Positions 24,375 to 33,077 of a DNA stretch of 64,000 nucleotides are shown here, piece by piece. Location of the stretch: NCBI GenBank assembly GCA_035497735.1, contig DATJCX010000071.1, forward strand, positions 1-64,000, given 5' to 3'. This DNA comes from Brumimicrobium sp035497735. Its GTDB lineage: Bacteria; Bacteroidota; Bacteroidia; Flavobacteriales_D; Crocinitomicaceae. How positions within the stretch are numbered: the stretch's first letter is position 1; each line of letters starts with the position of its first letter. The position numbers were made by a program, and so were the translations under genes. The notes below the pieces were generated by a model. The model was not told the DNA's origin. It did no database searches and saw only the letters and a program-made list of their open reading frames with translations.

Positions 24375-24971
24375 TTGTACCTTAGATTTTTTGAATTAAT
24401 TGGCCTTAAAGTGGAAAAACGTATTCAAGTTGATGAACATTCTGTAATTTATTATTGGTTTGATAATCAGTATCAAGAGAAGTTGCGGGCGCTTGGTAAA
24501 CAAAGCGTAGAAAGACAAACAATTCGAGAAGTGCTGCTAAAACTTCATCCAACTATTGTTTTAGAAAGAAAGGAAAATGGTGCGCCTTCTATTAAAGATG
24601 AGGTGTATGAATTTATTTCAATTTCTCATGCAAAAGGCTGGTATGCAGTATATCTGTCTACTAATTCTCCTGTAGGAATTGACATTCAAACACCAAAAAA
24701 GTCGCTGCTTAAAGGGAAGGATTATTTTATTAATTCTAGAGAAGAGAACTTTACAAAAGAGGACTTTAATTTACATTTAATTTGGTGCGGAAAAGAAGCG
24801 GTTTTTAAAAAGATGAACGGCTTGATTGATGATTTAAAAGAGGAAGTGAGTACTGTCGAACTAAATACAAAAGAAAATGAGATTAAAATGGTGTACAAGA
24901 ATAAAATAGAAATATCCCATTATTTAAGCACTTTAGATTTTCTGTTGGTTTGGACAATGAGTTCAAAATAA
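24375..24971 (+). CDS. 4'-phosphopantetheinyl transferase
   Basis: The Sfp-type signature is clear: PVGIDIQTPKKS (Mg-binding Asp103) and LIWCGKEAVFKK (WxxKEA, residues 137-142), with ISISHAKGWYAVYLS before them. The enzyme attaches phosphopantetheine to ACP Ser residues and would activate the two cluster ACPs (33692 and 54696). No ATG is available: the start is a TTG at 24375, or GTG at 24411 (VEKRIQVD). It is the first gene of the flexirubin block, 82 nt before darA, which has its own promoter. Confidence 0.88.
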   Translation: MYLRFFELIGLKVEKRIQVDEHSVIYYWFDNQYQEKLRALGKQSVERQTIREVLLKLHPTIVLERKENGAPSIKDEVYEFISISHAKGWYAVYLSTNSPVGIDIQTPKKSLLKGKDYFINSREENFTKEDFNLHLIWCGKEAVFKKMNGLIDDLKEEVSTVELNTKENEIKMVYKNKIEISHYLSTLDFLLVWTMSSK

Positions 24972-24987
24972 AGCTAAAAACTCGTGG

Positions 24988-25013
24988 TTGGTTAACATAT
25001 TATTATAAATTTG
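24988..25013 (+). promoter_or_regulatory. Promoter of the darAB operon
   Basis: TTG (24988-24990) and TAAATTTG (25006-25013) match the -33/-7 elements of Bacteroidota with the usual spacing. The start would lie near 25020, about 35 nt before the darA ATG. Confidence 0.55.
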
Positions 25014-25053
25014 TCACGAATAGAATCTGTTACTGATACATTTCGAATATACA

Positions 25054-25959
25054 ATGCGCAAAAACATACTCGTCATATATTACTCGCAAAGTGGTCAACT
25101 TAAGGAGATAACCTCAAATTTAACGCAACCCTTAAGCGAAAATAACTACGACGTTGATTTTTATCAAATTCAACCAGAAGTAGATTATGATTTTCCTTGG
25201 AAACCAAAGGAGTTTTATGGCGCATTTCCAGAATCTTTTAAACAGATTCCTATCGCGATTAATCCGCCGCCAATGGCGATTTTAGAAAAGGAGTATGACT
25301 TGGTGATATTTGCGTATCAAATTTGGTTTTTAACACCATCAATTCCGGCCAATTCTTTCTTAAAATCTGAATATGCCAAGCAATTGCTAAATAACAAGAA
25401 AGTGATTACCGTTATTGGTTGTAGAAATATGTGGGCCAAAGCACAGCAAAAAACAAAGGTGTTGATTGAAGAGGCTGGCGGTGAGTTGGTTGGGAATATC
25501 GCATTTGTAGATAAACATTTAAATCACATTAGTGTTATTACAATTGTGCATTGGGTAATGGGTGGAAAGAAGACCAGAAAGTTTGGAGTTTTCCCAAAAC
25601 CAGGTGTTTCTGATGAAGATATCAACGGCGCTTCTAAATTTGGAGAATTAATTCTGCAGGTTGACAAAGAAAGCCGTTATGAGACACTTCAAGATGGAAT
25701 TATAAAATTAGGAGGAGCCGGCTTAAGGTCGTTTATCGTTTTTATGGACGAAACAGCCAATAAAATGTTTGATAAATGGTCGAGTCTAATCCTTAGAAAG
25801 AAAGAAAAAAGAGCTTTGTTCTTGTCTTTTTTTAAAGCGTATTTGTTAATTGCTATATGGTTGGTTTCGCCCATCGTTTATATAGTGTTTCTGTTAACTT
25901 ACCCGCTGAGAATGAAGAAGATTAAAGCAAAGAAAATATATTATTCAGGTGTAACCTAA
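25054..25959 (+). CDS. darA: Dialkylresorcinol synthesis protein DarA
   Basis: The 301-residue protein begins with a flavodoxin-like motif (NILVIYYSQSGQLKEITSNL), followed by VIFAYQIWFLTPSIPANSFL and a C-terminal hydrophobic stretch (about residues 265-290) with a basic end. This is the layout of DarA, which works with the ketosynthase DarB to make 2,5-dialkylresorcinols in Bacteroidetes and Pseudomonas; DarA is needed for aromatisation of the condensed ring. Its stop is 9 nt before the darB ATG, and together they identify the cluster as flexirubin type. The FMN-like motif and the C-terminal membrane tail are as expected. Confidence 0.9.
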   Translation: MRKNILVIYYSQSGQLKEITSNLTQPLSENNYDVDFYQIQPEVDYDFPWKPKEFYGAFPESFKQIPIAINPPPMAILEKEYDLVIFAYQIWFLTPSIPANSFLKSEYAKQLLNNKKVITVIGCRNMWAKAQQKTKVLIEEAGGELVGNIAFVDKHLNHISVITIVHWVMGGKKTRKFGVFPKPGVSDEDINGASKFGELILQVDKESRYETLQDGIIKLGGAGLRSFIVFMDETANKMFDKWSSLILRKKEKRALFLSFFKAYLLIAIWLVSPIVYIVFLLTYPLRMKKIKAKKIYYSGVT

Positions 25960-25968
25960 GAATTGATT

Positions 25969-27108
25969 ATGAATAAAGTATATATATCTAGAACATCAAG
26001 TTTTTTACCAAACGAAGCTATTTCTAATGAAGAAATGGAGGAGGTATTGGGACTTTTGAATGGATCGGGGAGAATTAAAAACATTGTTTTAAGAAATAAT
26101 GGAATTCTCACAAGGTATTATGCCATTAATAAAGCTGGAGAAATTACCCATACAAATGCGGAGCTAACTTATGAGGCCATCAAGAGATTGTTTGATGGCA
26201 AAATTAAGTTGGAAGACGCTGAAGTTATGGCGGTGGGAACAACAACACCCGACCAGAATTTGCCGTCACATGCCGCTATGGTTCATGGTTTAATGGAAGG
26301 AAGTAAAAATTTAGAAATTATATCTGTTTCTGGGGCTTGTTCTGCTGGAATGAGTGCTTTGAAGTATGGTTTTATGTCTGTATATTCAGGAATGTCAAAC
26401 AATGCCATCGTTGCAGGTTCTGAGAGAACTTCTACTTGGATGTCGCAGAATAAATTTGAGAATGAATTAGAAATGGCGGCTTCTTTAGAGAAAAATCCAA
26501 TTTTATCTTTCCAAAAAGAATTTATTCGCTGGATGTTGTCGGACGGTGCTGGTGCTTTTCTACTGGAAAATAAACCGAATCCGGATGCTGAATTGAATAT
26601 CGAAGTGGAATGGGTTGACGGTTTGTCGTATGCCAATGAAATCGAAACTTGTATGTATGCAGGTGCCGAAAAAGCAGAAGACGGATCAATTATTCCATGG
26701 AGTCACTATTCTTCAAAAGAAATGAGCGAACAGTCGATTTTTGCACTTAAACAAGATGTGAAGTTGCTGGATAAATACATCATAGAGAAAGGTGTTCAAA
26801 GTATGGCAGAATTGATGAAAAAGCATAAGGTGAACGGGGAAGAGGTAACTTATTTCTTACCGCACATTTCTTCTTTCTTCTTTAAAGATAAGTTGATGGA
26901 TGGAATTGAAGCTGCTGGTTTAGGTGTTACTAGAAAACAACTTTTCACGAATCTAGATAGCGTTGGAAACGTTGGTGCCGGCTCTATTTTCTTGATGTTT
27001 GATGAATTGTTAAAGTCGAATAAACTGAAAAAAGGAGATAAAATTTTGCTATCCGTACCAGAAAGCGCTAGATTTAACTATGTTTATTCATTATTAACTG
27101 TCGTTTAA
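25969..27108 (+). CDS. darB: Dialkylresorcinol-forming ketosynthase DarB (KASIII-like)
   Basis: From the ATG at 25969 (a TTG two codons upstream is also in frame) the 379-residue thiolase-fold enzyme has the active Cys124 in VSGACSAGMSA, His in TYFLPHISSFF and Asn in DSVGNVGAGS, the FabH-type triad. DarB condenses two beta-oxoacyl chains into a cyclohexanedione precursor of dialkylresorcinol. In flexirubin the resorcinol is esterified to the aryl-polyene acid. The gene follows darA by 9 nt and precedes two hotdog genes. Confidence 0.92.
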   Translation: MNKVYISRTSSFLPNEAISNEEMEEVLGLLNGSGRIKNIVLRNNGILTRYYAINKAGEITHTNAELTYEAIKRLFDGKIKLEDAEVMAVGTTTPDQNLPSHAAMVHGLMEGSKNLEIISVSGACSAGMSALKYGFMSVYSGMSNNAIVAGSERTSTWMSQNKFENELEMAASLEKNPILSFQKEFIRWMLSDGAGAFLLENKPNPDAELNIEVEWVDGLSYANEIETCMYAGAEKAEDGSIIPWSHYSSKEMSEQSIFALKQDVKLLDKYIIEKGVQSMAELMKKHKVNGEEVTYFLPHISSFFFKDKLMDGIEAAGLGVTRKQLFTNLDSVGNVGAGSIFLMFDELLKSNKLKKGDKILLSVPESARFNYVYSLLTVV

Positions 27109-27118
27109 AAGTTTCGTC

Positions 27119-27544
27119 ATGCAATCAATTATTTCCTTTGAAAAGGTAAAAGAATTATTACCTCAAAAATTTCCATTTGTTATGGTTCATAAGCTTTTGG
27201 AACACGATGAGGATTCTATAATAACAAGTTTATTAATTGAAGAAGACAATATTTTCTGCCACAATGGTGTTTTTTCTGAATCAGGACTAATTGAGCACTT
27301 AGCACAATCAGTTGCCTTGCATACGGGGTACGACTTTTTTGTTAAAAATGAAGCAGCACCCGTTGGATATATTGGAACAATCAATAATCTAACCATTAGT
27401 AAGCTGCCGAAACTTGGACAAACCTTACAAACGAACGTAAAAATAGTTACGGAATTTATGGGAGTTACTCTTGTAGAAGGTGAAGTGACGTGTGAAGATG
27501 AAGTGGTTCTTAGTGCTAAAATGAAAACATTCATTGCAGGATAA
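27119..27544 (+). CDS. Hotdog-fold hydroxyacyl-ACP dehydratase-like protein (1)
   Basis: The 141-residue hotdog protein has LLPQKFPFVMVHKLLE and then IFCHNGVFSESGLIEHLAQSV, the helix region of FabZ/FabA relatives. It lacks the strict GHFPGxPxxPGV loop: the region is four residues shorter and reads NGVFSESGLIEHLAQ, as in the dehydratase partners of aryl-polyene clusters. It probably supports the dehydration step of polyene extension or binds the growing chain, perhaps as a heterodimer with the next gene (26-nt gap). Catalytic ability cannot be judged from sequence. Confidence 0.82.
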   Translation: MQSIISFEKVKELLPQKFPFVMVHKLLEHDEDSIITSLLIEEDNIFCHNGVFSESGLIEHLAQSVALHTGYDFFVKNEAAPVGYIGTINNLTISKLPKLGQTLQTNVKIVTEFMGVTLVEGEVTCEDEVVLSAKMKTFIAG

Positions 27545-27569
27545 TATTCCAGCATAAAAAACTAAAGTG

Positions 27570-28025
27570 ATGCAAAGTGTGAACCAAGAACTTCCAATTA
27601 ATGTCAGTCGATTTTTACCGCATAGAAAACCTATGTTGATGGTGGACCTGGTTGTTGGACTTACTGATTCTTCTATTGAAACAAGTTTTGACATAAAAGA
27701 AGATAATATCTTTCTTGAAAATGGATTTTTTAATGAAACAGGTGTTATCGAGAATGCAGCGCAAACTTGCTCTGGAATTGTTGGTTGGTCGCACTTCGAG
27801 AAAAATTCACACGATGAAAATTATAGAGTGGAAGGTTTTATTTCGAAAATTGATAAAGTAGAAATATATAAATTACCACCAACAAATACTTCTATTCAAA
27901 CCAAAGGTGAATTATTATCCATGCACCAAATCGGAGATGTGTACAATTGTAAAATGAATTGTCGTACCTTTCTAGGAGACGAAGAAATTGCGCATAGTCT
28001 TTTTACTTTGATAATCAAGCCATAA
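27570..28025 (+). CDS. Hotdog-fold hydroxyacyl-ACP dehydratase-like protein (2)
   Basis: From the ATG at 27570 the 151-residue protein parallels its neighbour: FLPHRKPMLMVDLVVGL, then IFLENGFFNETGVIENAAQT. The FabZ active-site His position appears to be replaced (ENGFF). It shares fold and length with the preceding gene and so may be its structural partner in a heteromeric dehydratase, as known for some aryl-polyene systems. A canonical FabZ-like protein with intact His is encoded at 49414. Confidence 0.82.
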   Translation: MQSVNQELPINVSRFLPHRKPMLMVDLVVGLTDSSIETSFDIKEDNIFLENGFFNETGVIENAAQTCSGIVGWSHFEKNSHDENYRVEGFISKIDKVEIYKLPPTNTSIQTKGELLSMHQIGDVYNCKMNCRTFLGDEEIAHSLFTLIIKP

Positions 28026-28073
28026 ATTAGCTGTTTTATGTAAAACCCTAATGAACTCATGGAAAGTAATTAT

Positions 28074-28081
28074 TATATTTG
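28074..28081 (+). promoter_or_regulatory. Internal -7 promoter element
   Basis: TATATTTG matches the TAnnTTTG element and lies 18 nt before the ATG at 28100. It makes an earlier TTG start at 28079 unlikely and may give separate expression of the 28.1-36 kb genes. No clear -33 element. Confidence 0.4.
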
Positions 28082-28099
28082 CAGTACAATTATTTTGGA

Positions 28100-28501
28100 A
28101 TGAAAAAAGAAGATATCCCACAAGATAAAAGTAGTTTAGGAGAGAAGGGCATGAAGGAGTTATGTTATGCCGTTGGAGAAGACGGTAAATACGATACTGG
28201 ACTAAGTACGGGGTGGGAACCTAAAACCATTGCGCTTGATTTGACTATGGAAGATATTCTTAAACGTGCAGCAATTGCAAAGGAAGAAGTCTTGGCAGGC
28301 AGGAAGAGCCCTATTTACTATTTTATGATTTTTTCTAAAATGGATTTAGGAATCTTATCAGGGTATATGGGAATGGCGAAATGGCGCGTAAAATGTCATT
28401 TCAAACCAAGAAGATTTAAGAAAATAAAGCATACAACATTGGAACAATACGCTGATGTTTTTGATATAGATGTAAACCAATTAATCAACTTTAATGAATA
28501 A
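28100..28501 (+). CDS. Small protein of unknown function in the flexirubin cluster
   Basis: With the ATG at 28100 it has 133 residues and no signal. It starts polar (MKKEDIPQDKSSLGEKGMKE), has a central hydrophobic/aromatic part (IYYFMIFSKMDLGILSGYMG) and a basic stretch AKWRVKCHFKPRRFKKIK before the end. I do not recognise a named family, although the DLTMEDILKRAAIAKEEVLAGR helix is well formed. The next gene overlaps by 8 nt, implying coupled translation with the BtrH-like acyltransferase. Confidence 0.75.
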   Translation: MKKEDIPQDKSSLGEKGMKELCYAVGEDGKYDTGLSTGWEPKTIALDLTMEDILKRAAIAKEEVLAGRKSPIYYFMIFSKMDLGILSGYMGMAKWRVKCHFKPRRFKKIKHTTLEQYADVFDIDVNQLINFNE

Positions 28502-29492
28502 GTTAGAATTTATCCATCATCAGTCTGCACATTGTGAAAATGGTGTAACCTCTAACTTGTTAAAACATAACGGGGTAGATGTTAGTGAACCTTTGGCCTT
28601 CGGTATCGGTTCAGGCTTGTTTTATATTTATATTCCTTTTTTAAAGGTGAATCAAGCACCAGCGATCAGTTATCGACCAATGCCGGGAATTATTTTCTCG
28701 AGAACTGCAAAAAGATTGGGGATTTCCTATAAAAGAGAACGTTTTTCAAGTGTAGAGAAGTCTTTTGATGCCTTGGATAGAAATCTAGATAAGGGAATCG
28801 TGACAGGTCTGCAAGTAGGCATATTTTACCTAAGATATTTACCAGATTATTACAGATTCCACTTTAATGCACACAATATTGCGGTGTATGGAAAGCAGGG
28901 AGACGAATACTTAGTCAGTGATCCTGTAATGGATAAGCCCGTTACAATGACACGTAGAGAATTGGAAAGAGCACGTTTTGCTAAAGGTGTTTTTGCACCG
29001 AAAGGACACATGTACTATCCAATTGAATTTCCACAAGAAATGGACTTCCCAAAGGCTATCATGGGGGGAATTAAAAAGAATGTTAACCAAATGTTGGCAC
29101 CCGTTCCTTTTGTTGGTGTCAATGGTATTAATTATACCGCTAAGAAAATTCCAAAGTGGTTGAAAAACGACGGAAAGAAAAAAACAAATCATTACCTCGC
29201 ACAAATCATTCGTATGCAAGAAGAGATTGGTACAGGTGGCGGTGGATTTAGATTTATTTATGCAGCTTTCTTACAAGAAGCAGCACAGCATTTAAATAAT
29301 CCTGGATTTAATGAATTCTCGGAACGTATGACGGAAATCGGGGATGATTGGAGAGAGTTTGCTGTGAGAGCCGCAAGAATTTGTAAACTGAGAGACAAGG
29401 ACGAAAATAGTTATTACGACATTTCTGAACTGCTAAATAATATCGGTGATAAAGAACGTGATTTCTTTAAAGACCTTAAAAAGTTTATCTAA
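28494..29492 (+). CDS. BtrH N-terminal domain acyltransferase-like protein
   Basis: The 332-residue protein begins KLEFIHHQSAHCENGVTSNL, the Cys-containing start (Cys14) of BtrH-type proteins, with His in FHFNAHNIAVYGK and Asp in EYLVSDPVMDK completing a papain-like Cys/His arrangement. BtrH transfers an acyl chain from ACP to the butirosin amine. The C-terminal half (IGTGGGGFRFIYAAFLQEA ...) is the DUF4872-type region. In this cluster it may move an acyl group from an ACP onto the resorcinol or a lipid. It is followed after 3 nt by the ABC exporter genes. The substrate is inferred only. Confidence 0.85.
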   Translation: MNKLEFIHHQSAHCENGVTSNLLKHNGVDVSEPLAFGIGSGLFYIYIPFLKVNQAPAISYRPMPGIIFSRTAKRLGISYKRERFSSVEKSFDALDRNLDKGIVTGLQVGIFYLRYLPDYYRFHFNAHNIAVYGKQGDEYLVSDPVMDKPVTMTRRELERARFAKGVFAPKGHMYYPIEFPQEMDFPKAIMGGIKKNVNQMLAPVPFVGVNGINYTAKKIPKWLKNDGKKKTNHYLAQIIRMQEEIGTGGGGFRFIYAAFLQEAAQHLNNPGFNEFSERMTEIGDDWREFAVRAARICKLRDKDENSYYDISELLNNIGDKERDFFKDLKKFI

Positions 29493-29495
29493 AAA

Positions 29496-30236
29496 ATGCA
29501 GAAAAGTATCCTGATAAAAAATCTTTCTCACCAATATATCGGCACGGACGTCAAAGCAATTGATAACCTAACGCTAGAGGTGGAAACGGGTGAGATATTT
29601 GCACTTTTAGGCCCAAACGGAGCTGGGAAAACAACCTTGATTTCAATTCTTACTGGTTTGATTAAACCGCAAGCAGGTGAGGTGATGATTGAAGGGCATG
29701 ATTTGGTCAGAGAAACGGATAAAATTCAAGCTTTAATAGGTGTCGTTCCACAAGAATATGCCATTTACCCTAAGCTAACAGCAAAAGAGAATTTACAGTT
29801 TTTCGGAAGCATGTACGGTGTTCGAAAAAAGGAACTCGACCAAAGAATTGAAGAAGGTCTGAAAAAAATGAATCTTTTTGAATTTGCTAATAGAAAAATA
29901 GAAACTTTTTCTGGGGGAATGAAAAGAAGAATTAATCTGTTAGCAGGATTGCTGCACCAGCCTAAATTATTATTCCTAGACGAACCAACTGTAGGTGTTG
30001 ATGTACGTTCCAAACGAATGATTATCGATTTTCTAACGGAGTTGAATCAAGATGGTGTAACCATTATATATACTTCTCACTTATTGCAGGAAGCACAAGA
30101 CTTTTGTTCTCGTGTAGCAGTCATGGACCAAGGAATTATTCAAGTAGAAGGAAAAACTGAGGTGGTATTGATGCGCGACGGAAAGATGAGAAGTTTAGAA
30201 GAAATATTTTTAGAAAATACGAATAGGAATGTATAA
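29496..30236 (+). CDS. ABC transporter ATP-binding protein
   Basis: The 246-residue ATPase has Walker A GPNGAGKTT (residues 38-46), Q-loop GVVPQEYAIYPKLTAKENL, signature FSGGMKRRINLL, Walker B LLFLDEPTVGVD and switch His in YTSHLLQEA. It resembles the DrrA/CcmA type that pairs with ABC-2 permeases. The downstream permease overlaps by 8 nt. It probably drives export of a lipid-like product or intermediate in the flexirubin pathway. Confidence 0.96.
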   Translation: MQKSILIKNLSHQYIGTDVKAIDNLTLEVETGEIFALLGPNGAGKTTLISILTGLIKPQAGEVMIEGHDLVRETDKIQALIGVVPQEYAIYPKLTAKENLQFFGSMYGVRKKELDQRIEEGLKKMNLFEFANRKIETFSGGMKRRINLLAGLLHQPKLLFLDEPTVGVDVRSKRMIIDFLTELNQDGVTIIYTSHLLQEAQDFCSRVAVMDQGIIQVEGKTEVVLMRDGKMRSLEEIFLENTNRNV

Positions 30237-31509
30237 AATATATAATGCCATAGTGAAAGAATGGATTCTCCTAAAAAGAGACCTTTTCGGCTTGATTATT
30301 ATATTTATGATGCCTATCATTTTGATTTTAACAATCACGCCTATCCAATACAGTATTGAAAGTAAGGATGACCAAGCACAGATTCCTATTTTATTGATCA
30401 ACGAAGATGATGGTGAACTTTCTAAAGAAATGTTGGCCAAATTGGAAACGGAAAACAACATTAAATTCATCGATGAGGTAAAGGGAAAACCTTTTTCCTT
30501 AGAGGAAGGGAAGAAAGTGATTGAAAATGGAAGACAAAAAGTTATGCTTGTCATTCCTGAAGGGTTTTCAGCAAACGCTCAAAATAAAATTGATGACAAT
30601 ATCGCACGGATTTTAAGTCAAGTTATTCCAGGCTATGAAGAGGAAGTTTCTACGGGTAAAGAAATCGAAATAGGGGAAATTCAAATCTTTTTCGACCCGA
30701 TCATCACTGGGAATATTAAGTCTGACATTCGTTCTAGCATCAAACAAATCACTTCTGAAATGGAAACAGAAATGATTTACAAATCTTTCGAAAATGAATT
30801 TGAAGCTGATTTAAGCTTTATGATGGAAGAGGAACTTGTCAATTTTAAAGAACAAACTTTAGATTTAGATAAAACGAATTTAACCCCGAGTCCTATTCAA
30901 CACAATATGCCGGCTTGGGCTCTTTTTGCGATGTTCTTAATCGTTGTTCCACTTTCTATCAATATGGTGAAAGAAAAAAATCAAGGAACTTATATCCGAT
31001 TGAAAACGCTACCAGTTTCTTCTTTACAGTTAATAGCAAGCAAAATCATCGTTTATCTAATCGTTTGTGTGATTCAGTTTTACTTGATGCTATTGGTGAG
31101 TATTTACGTTTTCCCTATGATGGGAATGCCAGCGCTACAAGTAAGTGGTAAAATGTTCTATCTTTTTATAGTAGCAGTATTCTCTGGACTTGCAGCAGTT
31201 GGTTTCGGAGTGTTGATTGGTACGGTGGCTAAAACTTTAGAACAGTCAGCTCCATTTGGTTCTACAGCAGTAGTGATTTTAGCGGCAATTGGAGGTCTAT
31301 GGTTTCCTGTTTACGCCATGTCTGAATCGATGCAGAAAGTAGCGAGAATTTCACCGATGAATTGGGGATTGGAAGGTTTTTATCATGTATTGCTGAGAGA
31401 CACTAGTTTTATTTCGATTTTACCTTATTTATCCTTATTATTGCTGTTCTTTATACTCAATATCGTAATAGCAGTCATTTATGAGAAAAAGGTCAACACC
31501 CAAATATAA
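30229..31509 (+). CDS. ABC-2 type transporter permease
   Basis: The 426-residue protein has one N-terminal membrane helix (LIIIFMMPIILILTITPIQY), a periplasmic domain of about 200 residues, and five C-terminal helices with MPAWALFAMFLIVVPLSINM and AIGGLWFPVYAMSESMQKVA, as in the YhgE/DrrB-like ABC-2 group. It overlaps the ATPase gene by 8 nt and the thioesterase gene by 29 nt. With the ATPase it forms an exporter; cargo probably a lipid or pigment component. Confidence 0.92.
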   Translation: MYKIYNAIVKEWILLKRDLFGLIIIFMMPIILILTITPIQYSIESKDDQAQIPILLINEDDGELSKEMLAKLETENNIKFIDEVKGKPFSLEEGKKVIENGRQKVMLVIPEGFSANAQNKIDDNIARILSQVIPGYEEEVSTGKEIEIGEIQIFFDPIITGNIKSDIRSSIKQITSEMETEMIYKSFENEFEADLSFMMEEELVNFKEQTLDLDKTNLTPSPIQHNMPAWALFAMFLIVVPLSINMVKEKNQGTYIRLKTLPVSSLQLIASKIIVYLIVCVIQFYLMLLVSIYVFPMMGMPALQVSGKMFYLFIVAVFSGLAAVGFGVLIGTVAKTLEQSAPFGSTAVVILAAIGGLWFPVYAMSESMQKVARISPMNWGLEGFYHVLLRDTSFISILPYLSLLLLFFILNIVIAVIYEKKVNTQI

Positions 31510-31930
31510 ATTAGTAGACCATTTAACAACTACCTATGAAGCGCACGTTTCTTTCCATGATGCAGATCCTTTGGGCATTGTATGGCATGGGAATTATGTG
31601 AAGTTTTTCGAAAAAGGAAGAGAGGCCTTTGGTAGAAAACATGGATTGGATTATGGCGATATCTATAACAATGGTTACTCAACACCTGTCGTTCATTTAG
31701 AATGTGATTATAAAGTTTCTTTGAGATATGGAGATGTCTATAGGGTAGTAACTTCAATGGTTTTAGCCGCTGGAGCAAAGATTATTCTGGTTTATCAAAT
31801 TTTTAACGAAAGTGATATTTTGGTTTGCGAAGGTACAACTACACAAGTTTTTGTTAATTTAGACGGTGAATTAGCACTATATTCTCCAGATTTTTATGAA
31901 ATATGGAAGAAGAAAGTCAATTTTAAATAA
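31481..31930 (+). CDS. 4HBT-type acyl-CoA/ACP thioesterase
   Basis: The 149-residue hotdog protein shows the 4-hydroxybenzoyl-CoA thioesterase active-site pattern FHDADPLGIVWHGNYVKFFE (catalytic Asp in DADPLGIVWHG). It probably releases an aryl-polyene or fatty acyl chain from ACP or CoA, or proof-reads the synthase. It overlaps the permease gene by 29 nt, and its stop shares one base with the next KS start, showing a tight operon. Confidence 0.92.
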   Translation: MRKRSTPKYKLVDHLTTTYEAHVSFHDADPLGIVWHGNYVKFFEKGREAFGRKHGLDYGDIYNNGYSTPVVHLECDYKVSLRYGDVYRVVTSMVLAAGAKIILVYQIFNESDILVCEGTTTQVFVNLDGELALYSPDFYEIWKKKVNFK

Positions 31931-33072
31931 TGAAAAACGGAAACTTACATATCTATACTGCTGGAGGTGCGTGTGTTACTTCTCTAGGAATGAACTTAGA
32001 AGAAAATATCACAAATATCAAAGCTGGAAAAAGCGGAATTCATAAGCATGAAGACAAAAATCTATCGGCTGAAGCTTTTTACGGTGCAATTATCAATAAA
32101 GAAAAATTAGAAAAAGTATTTAACCTTACTGCTTACAAAGGAACATTTACCACGCTTGAAAAAATGTTTCTAATTGTCTTAAAAGATGTGCTCAATGATT
32201 ATCAAGCATATGTCAATGAGGACTGTGGTATTATCTTCTCGATGACTAAAGGAAATATCGATGATTTATCTTCTGATTCTCCTAATTATTTGCACGACTT
32301 AGCACAGAAGGTTAGTCGAACTATAGGAATGAAAAATGAAGCAATCGTGCTTTCAAATGCATGTGTTTCTGGAATTATGGCAGTTTCTGTTGCCAAAAGA
32401 TTGATTCATACTGGACTTTATAAACACTGCTTAGTTGTGGGTGGAGATATTTTTTCTCGTTTTGTATTTTCTGGCTTTCAATCTTTTCAAGCAGTTAGTA
32501 ATGAGCCTTGTAAGCCTTACGATAAAGATAGAGATGGAATAACCTTGGGTGAAGCTGCTGCTGCGATCTTCGTTTCTAAGGATAAATCTGTGTTCGGTAC
32601 AAAAACTATTTACGAAATTGTTGGAGAAGGCTCCATCAACGATGCCAATCACATTTCTGGACCTTCAAGAACAGGAGAAGGTTTATTTCAAAGTGTAAAA
32701 AGTGCTATCGACGAAGCTGGAATTGAAGCAAAGGAAATAGATTGTATTTCTTCTCATGGAACAGCGACGATGTACAACGATGAGATGGAAGCACAGGCTT
32801 TTAATCGCATCGACTTACAGGACATACCTGTTTTCAGCTTAAAAGCTTGCTACGGTCACACATTAGGCGCAGCTGGTTTACTGGAAGCGGTTGTTAGTTT
32901 GAGATTCGCTGACGAAAATTTAATTCCTCCTTCTTTTAATTACAAAGAACATGGTTTAACTTTACCCTTGAATATCAACACGGAAGTTCAAAAGAAAGAT
33001 ATTAACTATGTCTTGAAAACCGCTTCTGGATTTGGGGGAAGTAACACCGCTGTTATCTTTAAAAAAGTTTAA
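31930..33072 (+). CDS. Beta-ketoacyl-ACP synthase II-like (KS 1)
   Basis: The 380-residue ketosynthase has an intact C-H-H triad: Cys145 in LSNACVSGIMA, His276 in SSHGTATMYND and His310 in KACYGHTLGAAG. The GGSNTAVIF C-terminus is normal. It could elongate the polyene chain or the alkyl chains of the resorcinol. It begins the run of KS-type genes at 31.9-36.2 kb, followed by a short Cys-less KS homologue. Chain preference cannot be read. Confidence 0.92.
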   Translation: MKNGNLHIYTAGGACVTSLGMNLEENITNIKAGKSGIHKHEDKNLSAEAFYGAIINKEKLEKVFNLTAYKGTFTTLEKMFLIVLKDVLNDYQAYVNEDCGIIFSMTKGNIDDLSSDSPNYLHDLAQKVSRTIGMKNEAIVLSNACVSGIMAVSVAKRLIHTGLYKHCLVVGGDIFSRFVFSGFQSFQAVSNEPCKPYDKDRDGITLGEAAAAIFVSKDKSVFGTKTIYEIVGEGSINDANHISGPSRTGEGLFQSVKSAIDEAGIEAKEIDCISSHGTATMYNDEMEAQAFNRIDLQDIPVFSLKACYGHTLGAAGLLEAVVSLRFADENLIPPSFNYKEHGLTLPLNINTEVQKKDINYVLKTASGFGGSNTAVIFKKV

Positions 33073-33077
33073 TCGAG

